15,275 nt of DNA, from the NCBI GenBank assembly GCA_036939975.1, contig JALLPB010000496.1, positions 1 through 15,275 of the forward strand, given 5' to 3'. Under the pieces are notes generated by a model. The model was not told the DNA's origin, did not search any database, and saw only the letters and a program-made list of their open reading frames with translations. Numbering within the stretch: the first letter of the stretch is position 1; every line of letters starts with the position of its first letter. Below are positions 1-8,700 of this stretch, in pieces. The translations under genes were made by a program, and so were the position numbers. The stretch is from Cyclostephanos tholiformis. Lineage: Eukaryota > Bacillariophyta > Thalassiosirophyceae > Thalassiosirales > Thalassiosiraceae.

Positions 1-71
1 TGATGTCTTCAGCTGGCTTGGAGGACAAAAATTCGAGAAGTTGTAACACATTTACAAAGCCCTAAAAAAAG

Positions 72-91
72 TGGACGCAGATCTGCGTCCA
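72..91. repeat. Perfect 20-bp palindrome
   Basis: Every base from 72 to 91 pairs with its mirror position, centred on AGATCT. It lies beyond the end of the recognisable integrase, in DNA with no coding signal. It could be a terminator-like hairpin, a binding site for a dimeric protein, or chance. The perfect symmetry is directly visible; no function can be assigned. Confidence 0.6.
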
Positions 92-178
92 TAGCGGATA
101 AAGCTGTTAAGACTTTACTTAGACCATGAATATAGGTGGGCCATCTCACGATGGTGACCGCTGCGGCCATGGCCAATC

Positions 179-205
179 GTCTACCTAATCATAGTGGTCG
201 TATTG
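179..205 (+). repeat. 27-nt direct repeat, left copy
   Basis: Identical over 27 bases to 4048-4074 in the same orientation, and similarity ends abruptly on both sides. The two copies bracket the copia-like element. This is far longer than the 4-6 bp target duplication normal for copia integration, and far shorter than an LTR. It may be the last conserved piece of two LTRs, or a dispersed repeat that recombined. Confidence 0.85.
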
Positions 206-369
206 TAGAGGACGGGGGGGGCAGCATCATTGCTTATAGTAGAGCAGAGCACCCTCGCATCTCATGTGGCAATGAGCACCCTCGGTGCTGGTGTAACCCC
301 CACCATCGGAGCGGTGTCGTTGGTGGGAACTGTTGGGGACACAATCGCTGTGAGGTCTCGGATGGCCGT

Positions 370-2072
370 TCACAGGGCGATGGCATCGTGCGACGTAGTG
401 GGAAGCACATCATCAAGCACTCGGAGGACATCGCACGCTGTTAAAACGGTGACGTCGTGGGGGGAGATGGTTGGTGTGGCGCAATGGCTGGGGTAGAGGC
501 GCCAAGTGTCGGCAATATGGTATCGTCGTGTTGCGGGCACAAAGAAGTGCATACATCTGTAGTGCTTGGGGGCAACGCCAACGTAATATGTGTCGGTGCC
601 ATGTGGGGCCCAACTCGTGCGGATGGTGAGATCATCATAAACGAGGCTTTTCGTACCGAGGGGCGCAATGGGTGTCTTGTTGTCGTACAAACCATAGACC
701 TCCTCGTTGGCAGACCTGGTGGGATCCCGGCGAGAGAAACGAAGGAGATTGAGCGTTAGTTCAACCTGTGGTAAGAAGTCATCCCAGAGTTGGAGGGGGC
801 AGTCTTTGTCGACAGTGGCAAGTCCCGCGATGAAATGTTCTTTGAAAGTCGCGATGGTGCACTCAGCGGCGTTGACTTGATGGTTGTGGGGGGGGACAAG
901 GTGAATGTCCATATTATTTTTGCGGATGTGTGTTACGACGGCCTTTGAGCATTCGTTGTCCATCACATTGAGAGTGGGGTGATAATCATGGGCAGCAAGG
1001 GTGGTGAGGATGGCAGTGAAGGCGTCAATCATGGCACCATGGCGCCATTGTTCTTGGAGGGCATGGCATGGACAAGGATGGCGTTGAGGTCATAAACGTA
1101 GGCCACAAAAATGTATTGCATGGACCTGAAGGAGCGGACAGGGAAGGCACCAGGAAGATTGGTGTACATGGTACCGGTGGTCAGGTCAGCGAGGGTTGCG
1201 AAGCAGAAGATATCGTTTGCACCACAGATTTCCTCGACTGGGGGCAGCGCATTGACTTGGCGGCATGCATCAAAAATGGCCGGTTGGAGGGATTGCGTCG
1301 AGCGGGTGCCCTGGCGGTGGTGGCGCATGTAGCCTTTGTCGGTGGCGGTAGAAAGCGGGAGATGTGTGTGGACAAGGCATGCCAAGAACCCAGGTATTGT
1401 CACCAGTTCTTTGCTGCGCTCAAGTGCTTGCAGCAAAGTTGCTGTGGGGGGAGAGCAGAGGGCTTGGTGGACAAACCGTGCATATTCGGCGGCGGTTGAT
1501 GTAGCGTCAATGTTGGCGGCAATCACATTGGGGAGGGCATCCGTTAGTGCGACGGTGGGTGGTGCTGCTGGTGTTGGTGTAGCTGTGAGGGGGATCATCC
1601 ATAGGCCCGTGCGGGTGCATTTGTTTGCGCACAGCAAAGGGCACCCGCGATATGAGATGGTGCATCCAATTTTGGTGAAGGCGATATTGCAGCCGGCATT
1701 GCAGAGTGTTACGACCGATATGAGGGAGTGGGAAGCCAAGTGGGGGATGATGTGGGCGAGGCGTGCCGCCGCAGGGAGCGTGGAGATATCCAATGTGCAT
1801 GTGTGCGTGGACGTCACACGCTCACCATTGGGTAGTCGTGCGGTAATGGGTTTGGTGGTAGGGGTGATGTTGGTTGCTGGGGCTGTTGACGTGAGGAAAT
1901 GGCTGGTGGCACCGGAGTCAAGGATTGTCCAATCTTTGACGGTGTTGATGTCTAGGTGGACTGTGCGAAGTAGGGCTGTAGCGGCGAGAGCGTATTTGCG
2001 GGTGGGGGTCAGGCAATGGGTGGATAAATTAAGATTTAATTTATTGATATCATCGTTGGCCACCCCTAACCG
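370..2072 (-). pseudogene. copia-like pol fragment: aspartic protease and integrase
   Basis: The frame follows the gag stop directly. The protease active site DSGATSHF lies at 1919-1896, and integrase follows. The frame breaks at about 1030-1045, where an 8-bp unit is nearly duplicated (GCCATGGT then GCCATGAT), and integrase continues from 1032 in another frame. The second half keeps the DNECSK and NAAE catalytic blocks, the LQLWDDFLPQVELTLNLL helix and the YYVGVAPKHYRC region typical of diatom copia integrases. The first catalytic Asp appears to be Asn (codon 1158-1160, in YTNLPGAFP). The frame ends at 370 without entering RT. The protein would have processed Gag-Pol and joined cDNA to host DNA; this copy is very likely inactive. 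Confidence 0.8.
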
Positions 2073-2078
2073 TCAGAA
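2018..2078 (-). promoter_or_regulatory. Putative gag-pol stop-codon readthrough signal (UGA-CGG plus 3' stem)
   Basis: Gag ends with TGA at 2075-2073, and pol continues in the same frame. The stop is followed by CGG TTA. UGA-CGG is one of the known leaky contexts, used for example by tobraviruses. Seven bases later GGGTGG (2065-2060) can pair with CCACCC (2023-2018). Inside this lies a perfect 9-bp AU hairpin with a 3-base loop (2044-2024), and a 15-base one-sided bulge lies on the 5' arm. Known signals of this class place a structure about 8 nt after the stop. The sequence and pairing are seen directly; readthrough is inferred. The alternative is a nonsense mutation in a decaying element. 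Confidence 0.5.
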
Positions 2079-3752
2079 GTTGCTGAACCACACCGGATTT
2101 GTAAGAGGAGGTGCCAAACCAAATGTAGAGGGTGGGACCACCGTAGGCATGATGGCGGGGAAAGGATAGGCATTGTTGAATGCCATTGTGTTCGCCATCA
2201 TCGTAGTGCCAGGCTGTGGAGGGGGGATGTTGCTGGTGCATTGATAGGCCGCTGCATGTGGTCCAAAACCGGGGGCAGTGGGGAAACGTGGGCCTCCGTT
2301 GCAGAAAGGCATGCTGAAGGTGGGGGTGTAATTGACAGGTGCGGGGGGTGGGCGCGCCGCCTGTGGGCGGCGGCCAACGGTGCTAGGGAGCACGGTTTTG
2401 TGCATCCCCTTAATGGAGCCATTCATTGGGTTGGTTCTTGTGGCAGCACATTGGTGGTGTTTGCCAGGGCGGGCGCACAATCCGCTGGTGTGGTTGTTGT
2501 CAACATCACCACCATGCGTGTGGCAGTAGTTCCAGTTTTCAAACCGTTTGACGGGCGAAGGTGGCTGGGGTGGCTGGGGCATGCCGGTGTTAGTGTTGTA
2601 TCCGCCGCCGTTGTAGCTGATGCCGACGCCGCCACTGCCGCCACTGCCGCCACCGTGGGGGGTGCCACCGCCACGCCCACCACCCCGCCAACTGCGCAAG
2701 TGGCGCCCCTGCCCAGGGGGTTGGTGGAACTGGATCATGCCAGCAGGGGGCTGATTTCCAATCACGTTGCAGAGCAGTTGGAGTTGCCCCTGCATTGCAT
2801 TGATGGTGGCGTTGTTCACCCGAAAGGATTCTTGGGTGGCAGCATATGCGGCACCAAAGTTGGTGATGGCGTCGGTTAGCAACGTTGTCGATGAGTCGTC
2901 GTCGGTGGCTGCCATACCGTAGCCATGTTGTGACGCTGGGGTGGCTGTGAACGCTGCGATGTTCACGGCTGTCTCCCAGAAGGTACGAAATGCGGCAAAA
3001 GTCATCGCGTTGGTGGGGTCTTTGCCACGTGTGATCCATGCCTTATACTCCTCTGCAAAGAGGCCAGTGCGATGGAGGACGCGGATCCCGATGTCAATGA
3101 TGTCGTCGTCGGGGATGGGATACTTGGCAAGATTAGCGAAGGCCGCGCCCCGAAAGAGGCGCGCAACGAGGAGCTCAAACCCTTGAGCAGGGTGCCATTC
3201 GAGGGCCATCGCATTGCGATTGGCCGTGCGATCTTCAGCGGACGTTCGACCATACTTGGTGACGAGCCATGCAAACATCTCGCAAAAAACGGAGTTGGGG
3301 TTTTTCCATGCGGATCTGCTCGTAGGATTGCTTAAATGCCACGGGAATAAGGTCGAGGAAGGTGTCGATGAGCGCCGTGTTCATGTTGACGATGTCATTG
3401 CGTCGTTTCTGTGCTAAGCCGTGCATCGTTTTGATGGCTGCACGCTCGTTCGCATCGATGGCACTGGTGTAGTTGGGCACATCAGCTGGTTCGGGTGGGA
3501 AGGGATAGTCGGCATCGGGATAGGCTTCGCCACCGGAGTGGTGAGCATAGAGTGTGTCGTCGATGGCGACGTACAATAAATTCATCTTCTTCGAGATGGG
3601 CGATTTGTGCATTTGCACACATTTGCACATGTATTGAAGTAAGTCATTTAGGACAAACAAGTGGGGGTCCCCAAGCTTAGATCAGGTGGTTTGGAGAAAG
3701 CAGCACGCATAGTAGCAGCGGGGGTTTCAATGTAGGCGGAGGAAGATGACAT
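2073..3752 (-). pseudogene. copia-like gag, frameshifted
   Basis: The likely start is ATG at 3752-3750 (MSSSSAYIETP). The frame is lost near 3660-3670 by a net 1-base change and resumes as LFVLNDLLQYMC. It is lost again at the five-T run 3301-3305 (A5 on the coding strand), after which a 401-codon frame runs to the TGA at 2073-2075. The conserved gag core reads LTKYG-like, EWHPAQGFE and PIPDDDIIDIGIRVL. Next come a Gly-rich linker and a Cys/His knuckle (YCHTHG to ARPGKHH, about 2525-2455), then a Pro-rich tail. Gag would form the particle and bind element RNA. The domain order and residues match diatom copia gag as I know it; both breaks are visible by comparing frames. Confidence 0.8.
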
Positions 3753-4047
3753 CTTGGGGATGTAAAAGGAATGTCTTGGGGCTATAAAGTAGAAAAATTC
3801 ATAATCACTGTCAAGAGAACTTGCGAAGATACTGCTAATAACATGATTGAGAATTATGAGTCTATTTCTGTAACTATCATAGGATAGGATTGAGTGATGT
3901 GATTTCCATTTGAGGAATATTCGTATCCATTGAGATTGGGAGTATTAGCTGTTCGAGTGAGATGGCGGGAAAGATCTCGTGCTTGGTAATTGGGAACACC
4001 TGGTAATGGGGTCCGACCTTTGTATGGATCCCCTAGTGTTTCAGCAT
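3753..4047 (-). other. Leader / possible degraded 5' LTR of the copia-like element
   Basis: This AT-richer, non-coding stretch lies between gag's probable start and the right-hand 27-nt repeat, where a 5' LTR and primer-binding site would be expected. I see no convincing tRNA primer-binding site and no TG/CA-bounded LTR. The matching copy expected at the other end cannot be aligned beyond the 27-nt repeat. The assignment rests on position only. Confidence 0.4.
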
Positions 4048-4074
4048 GTCTACCTAATCATAGTGGTCGTATTG
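4048..4074 (+). repeat. 27-nt direct repeat, right copy
   Basis: An exact match to 179-205 in the same orientation, 3.87 kb away. It separates the minus-strand copia-like element from the plus-strand remnant that begins just beyond it. In the plus-strand frame both copies can be read as PNHSGRI, so the repeat may once have been coding in the second element or in a host repeat. Confidence 0.85.
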
Positions 4075-5220
4075 ATAGGCGAGACAGATCAGAACAATCC
4101 TCCATTGCATCGACCATTTCCTTGGCAAGGAAGTGCAGTCATGAGGATGACACCGATGACCATGGTAAGGAGACTACCCCTATGAAGGACAGGAAGGTTA
4201 CCAAGTGGGGATGGAACAGGAGTAATCCTGCAATCCATGGATGTCAGAAAAACATCAAGGATATGGACACTTGACCACCAAAAAGACCATGCAGTATTGT
4301 GCCCATTAGGACGGTGCGGTTGCACCTAGATCCTTGATGCTTCGTTAGTAATGTAGTGCATAAATGTATTGACCAACTTAGCGAGACCACGCTAGAGTTA
4401 GATTCCCATGCCAATACCTCCATTTTAGGCCAGCATGCCCTGATCATACTAGACTATAACAGACCAGTTTCCATTGTGGGCTATGATGAATCCTTCGGAA
4501 CAAATGTATACCAGACCATTAGCAGGGTGGTGCCTTATACAGACCCTAAGACCGGGAGGACGCTCCATTTGGTCATCAATCAAGCCATCCATATACCCCA
4601 CCATGACCATCACCTGCTTTGCCCTATACAATGCCGTGTGAATGTCATGACCGTTGACAAGACGCCCAAATTTTTGGTGGTGCAACTCACTGACCAAATG
4701 CATGCATTGACCCTGACTGACCCGGAAGACCCCTTACTGCCGGTCATCCTCCCGCTTGAGCTGAGGGGGGTGATATTGTTGCTTTACGTGAGGAATGACC
4801 ACTCTGATGACTTTTGCACTTGACCTCTGAGACCCTGACCTGGGACCCGCAGACCATCCTCTACGAGGAGCAAGAACAAGCCATGACCGATATCTCCAGT
4901 GCCATCATACGTGATGCAGCCATGAGGGAACCCAACTTGGTCATTAATGGGCTCAACTCATATGCCAAGACTTAGCAGCATGTTGCCATTTCTAGTATAG
5001 ACACGAACCTGAATGGCCATGTGCTTTCACGTAAGACCAAGGCAATGCTGCACGTACTTGTCAAAAGTGAAATGCCTCTGGTCTCCCGCGTAAACAAGGG
5101 CTTGTATCTTGGTGATGATTGCATCCCCTGTAGCTACAACTCATGGTCCACCAAAGAGCTGGGCATGTAGGGTCCTGAAGGCCTGCCCCTTGTACAGTCC
5201 GCCTCCACTTGATTGTTGTG
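4075..5220 (+). mobile_element. Second retroelement remnant, plus strand
   Basis: Opposite in orientation to the first element. Its recognisable core is a protease-like domain at 4356-4823 and a linker continuing in another frame to about 4974 (LTSETLTWDPQ, then YEEQEQAMTD). Both recur in diatom copia-like polyproteins between protease and integrase. Stops at 4272, 4329, 4821 and 4972 and at least one frameshift show decay. From about 4975 to 5220 a weaker open stretch (VLSRKTKAML, SYNSWSTKELGM) may be further linker. No integrase, RT or RNase H is visible. Confidence 0.6.
4356..4974 (+). pseudogene. Retroviral-type aspartic protease-like domain (DSHA variant)
   Basis: An open frame of 155 codons begins near 4356 and contains TTLELDSHANTSILGQHAL, then GYDESFG, YTDPKTGRTLHLVINQAI and HHLLCPIQCRVN. 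This is the block layout of a large protease-like family in diatom retroelements. The active-site region reads D-S-H-A rather than the usual D-[ST]-G, as in that family. The frame stops at 4821-4823, and homology continues in a different frame up to a stop at 4972-4974. The chosen ATG is only the first in frame; the real domain is an internal part of a polyprotein. If intact it would cleave Gag-Pol; here it is a fragment. Confidence 0.65.
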
Positions 5221-5263
5221 ATGGAATACACATGATGACTTCGTACAACAGCTAACTGAGTTT
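4975..5263. other. Decayed spacer, no supported gene
   Basis: The plus-strand frame continues from the linker for about 60 codons between stops at 4972 and 5168 but shows no family I recognise. The rest, to 5263, has stops in all plus frames. It is most likely eroded retroelement sequence. The minus-strand open frame here is a shadow. Confidence 0.4.
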
Positions 5264-5569
5264 TTGACATCGTGCATCAAATTTCTCCTTGAAAGCCTCA
5301 ATGACGACTACAATGGTGAGGCATCGAATGGATTGATGATGTTCGAGGCTCCGTTGATGCTATCGGACGATAGAACAATGGTGACGATTGACGATGGCAT
5401 CCCACTCAATCCTGATGGCATCCAGATCTACCACAACGATTCGAAAGCGTTGGGGGTGGATTTTTTACCACCTGTGCCTTGTCATGCCCTGCCTCGCCCC
5501 AAACAAAGTCGTTGGTCGTCTCACGTCTGGTGTTGGAATCGAAGCTATGGGAGGTTGATGTGTGCATGA
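5264..5569 (+). CDS. Unrecognised open frame, possibly part of a broken gene
   Basis: 101 codons opening ATGACATCGTGC, with normal-looking composition up to about residue 80 (FLLESLNDDYNG, DDRTMVTIDDGIPLNPDGIQ, ALGVDFLPPVP). The last 20 or so residues look out of frame. I do not recognise the family. It ends inside the RING-finger fragment, which is read in other frames, so the two may be pieces of one gene broken by indels, or of the neighbouring retroelement. A function cannot be given. Confidence 0.3.
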   Translation: MTSCIKFLLESLNDDYNGEASNGLMMFEAPLMLSDDRTMVTIDDGIPLNPDGIQIYHNDSKALGVDFLPPVPCHALPRPKQSRWSSHVWCWNRSYGRLMCA

Positions 5570-5722
5570 TCTGCACTGATCGTACAAAAACAAGGTGACG
5601 TCATGACATTCTCCACGAGAGAGGATACGTGCAGGCACACCTTCTACCCGGAATGCATGAAAGATTGGTTGAAAATTAAGAATGATTGTCCCTTCTGCCG
5701 ATTACCTTATGTCGATATGTAA
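5509..5722 (+). pseudogene. RING-type zinc finger C-terminal fragment, frameshifted
   Basis: One frame gives WEVDVCMICTDRTK. After the five-A run at 5586-5590 the adjacent frame gives TCRHTFYPECMKDWL, then NDCPFCR, ending at TAA 5720-5722. Together this is the C-x2-C ... C-x-H-x-F ... C ... C-P-x-C layout of a RING-H2 E3 ubiquitin ligase. The residue expected to be the second His is Tyr (HTFY). The finger would recruit an E2 enzyme for ubiquitin transfer. The 1-base shift and the lost zinc ligand point to a decayed copy. The 3' end lies 63 bp from the convergent MSH1 stop. Confidence 0.55.
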
Positions 5723-5785
5723 AAGAACAAAATAATATCAACGAACTATTAAAAGGGAACATTCATTGTCAAATACTTCATCTAA

Positions 5786-8700
5786 TCATCTTATGGATGT
5801 CCCGTCGGCTATACTAATCATATCAAAACCACTTTTCGCCATACGTTGAATAACCAAGCTTTCAATCATACGAGCCAATGACTTCCCTTCCTCGATTTTT
5901 ATTGCAACTGCATTCAAGGTCAACCAGTCTGTGCCCTTCGAGCGATGCTCCGAGAGACGACGAGCAAGAGAATCGGTTTCGCCTACATAATATCTCATCT
6001 TCTTCTCATTGTCTCCAATTTGAAGAACATACACGCACGAATTACCTTCAAACGACGGGGGAGGCATGTAAGACGGAGGTATCCGGACGCATCCACCCTT
6101 TCCAACCGTTTCTTCGAGAATCGACACGGCATGATGAATATTAGTCGTAGTGGCATGCTGGGCGAAAATTAAGGTTGATTCCAAGGATTGGATTTCTGTT
6201 CCTGCATCACAATATTTCGCTAATTCTCTGGCGCGTTGGATGATAGATTCGGGAAGACCGAACTTTGAAGCAGTCAACAGTGCCAAACTGTGTATGAAAT
6301 CAGCAGACATGTTTTGGGTCGAGATAGTTCCGTCGAACACACGAGACTAACTCACCTGTTCGTACATACTCCATCCTCTAGTGTATATGTCCATTTCGGT
6401 TCACCATAATCATCCTCGGTAATAGCCATACGCTTCTTTCTTAGTCTCGCTTCTGCCGCTGAAGAGTACGGCAGATTTAATATGCCGTGCAAGTGTGTCG
6501 CAAACATCCCACTCATGCGGGAAATGCCACACATCTGTTCCAAAATGGCTCCAGCCAGGCTCGTTCCGTCCTTAGGCGAAGTCCCTCTGCCGATCTCATC
6601 AACAAAAACCAAGGATCGGGGCCCACATGACCGAAGAAGGCTGGCAACATCTCCCATCTCGGCACCAAAGGCTGACTTATCTTCTGTCGGTACATCGGCG
6701 CTTGCCCCGCGAAGGAAGATTGAGTCAAATCTTCTGACGCGTGATTCTGGATTGACTGGAGCACATAGACCGGCGTTGATCAAGAGAGCAGCGGCGGCAG
6801 TTGCACGCATTAAGGTGCTTTTTCTGCTCATGTTGGGTGCTGTTAGTAGGAACAATCCATCGAGATCAAATGAGTTCGAGACCGACTCAAATCGATCCAT
6901 CCAGTAGGGCCACACACCTCTAAAGTAGCCAGTGGAAGACACGTTTTCACCATTACTACTGTCAACATCGTCATAGACTGTAACAGCGCTCCATCCCTTG
7001 ATATTCGCAACTGCAGCATGATGTGCTGCGGTTGTTAAAATGAGATTCAGATGTGACGATTGCAGTATAGCTGGTAGATGACCGCCATCGACCAGATCCC
7101 AGCTCAATCGCGTCAGAACCCGTTCGACCTCGGCACGTGCACTACTGCAGGCTTCGACATAGTCCGACAATGCCTCTTGCACTCGTTCAGTAGTGAACCG
7201 CATACGAAGAAGCTTTCCATTTCGATCACGAGGGTTGAAGTAATGAGGTTGATCAACCTTGTCCAAGGTCTCATCATTGTTTAGCCCTCTTTGTTTCGCC
7301 CACGAAGGAATCGATTTTATCAATAAAAGATTGTTAAATATATCTTGCATGATGAGACTCTTGACTTCTTTTGCTTCGGACAGGTTGATAATGGTACAGT
7401 CGTTGGAAAAGTCACTACTATCGTCGTCAACACCCCAAAAGTCTACGGCGACCGCAACAGCAAGGCGTTGGGCTGCAGTTGAAACGTCCTGGGCATGTCG
7501 TTCAATTGCAGTTGGTTTGACTCTACCCCTCCATATTGCCTCGTTCCGCTCAAAAAATGCCGGAGGAATGACGTCGCCGTAATAGCTTACGCAATCCGTT
7601 TCCGACGATTTATTTTCATTTTCTTGGTCGAAATGCGAATGCTCCATTGTTTGCATGTTTATCACACTTCTAATCATTCCCATCGCAACATAAAACTTCT
7701 TCCTCAAAGCTACGGGATTTGACTCGCTGATACCGATGTCGTGGCGTAATACTGTCATTAACGCATTCACAATACCGGAAGATCTATCTTCCTCCTCCCC
7801 CCTATCCAAGAGAAGCACATCCGATGCCGCATCCAAAGCAACCAGTATCTCGCGATAAACGGCGGCGCTAGCCTGGCCCGCATGGATCAAGGAAAGCACC
7901 TTACCAGATAGATGTGGAGCATTTAGCATCAACGGTGGTAGGTTTATATTGTTATCGGCTTTCAATGTGCGTACCAATATCGACATGGCATCAGCAATCT
8001 CGGGAGGGGGGGGGACAAGAAGCCACCTTCGAAGGTACCGTCGTGTGGACGATGGCGCCGACTCCGGCAGCAACGAAGAGATTAAGGATGGAATGGCGGA
8101 ATCTGACATCAGACCCAGCTGCGTGGCAGTCTCCACATGTAGCGGGCGAGTCACCGTCGCATTTCGCGAAGATGACGATGGCGCGACGACGATTGTAAAA
8201 TCATCGTGCGTTATCCCCGATGACTCAAGTCCTCGTTTCCTCGTCGGACGCGATGACTGATGGTCATATTCCTCCAGACGCAGGTATGCCGAAACGATTG
8301 TTTGCTTCGCCCGTTCGACGTCAGTAAGCCCGGGTCTGGGACCAACCACCAACGAAGGGTGCAAGGTCTTAACGCGAACCGTCCCTACCGTCGCTCCACC
8401 AAAAGCCCCGCCACCACGTGAATACATTTGTGACGCTTGATGCCGTTGCGTCCACGGCATGAATGGGAGACGATCCGATCGTCGCTGGGAACCAGTCGTC
8501 GTTGGTGGCGGAACGTAAAACAACGGATCAGCGGGAGGGAAAGCTGCGAGGCGGCAGCACACCGCCTCGCTGGTTAGGCGCTCGGATATCAGCGCCGTGC
8601 GTTCCTCTCCGCGTATTTCCACAAAGGTGAACCCAGCATTTGTTTCAATGACACCAACGCGGTTACGCCCAGAGGAGGACAAATCGCAGTGAGAGGGGGT

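Larger units (their letters stand above)
1..369. other. Left flank of the copia-like element, no supported gene
   Basis: On the minus strand the integrase-linked reading frame stops at 370, and I could not read reverse transcriptase motifs downstream of it. The stretch holds the 20-bp palindrome (72-91) and the left copy of the 27-nt repeat (179-205). Open frames here on both strands are short and of skewed composition. The segment 206-369 is probably the decayed linker that follows integrase; 1-178 may be unrelated flanking DNA. Confidence 0.5.
206..4047 (-). mobile_element. Degenerate Ty1/copia-like retrotransposon, lacking RT/RNase H
   Basis: Read on the minus strand, the order is leader, gag with a Cys/His knuckle, aspartic protease (DSGA), then integrase. 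Protease before integrase is the start of the copia order (GAG-PR-INT-RT-RH), but RT and RNase H are not seen. The gag, protease and integrase sequences resemble copia-like proteins I know from diatoms. At least three frame lesions interrupt the coding sequence: near 3660-3670, at the T-run 3301-3305, and at about 1030-1045. A substitution at the first integrase Asp position also argues that the copy is dead. The ends are set only by the 27-nt repeat pair and are provisional. Confidence 0.75.

Noticed and set aside
1336..2169. 277-codon plus-strand open frame
   Set aside because: It lies antisense to protease and integrase and has no family motif; it is open only because of the composition of the pol strand.
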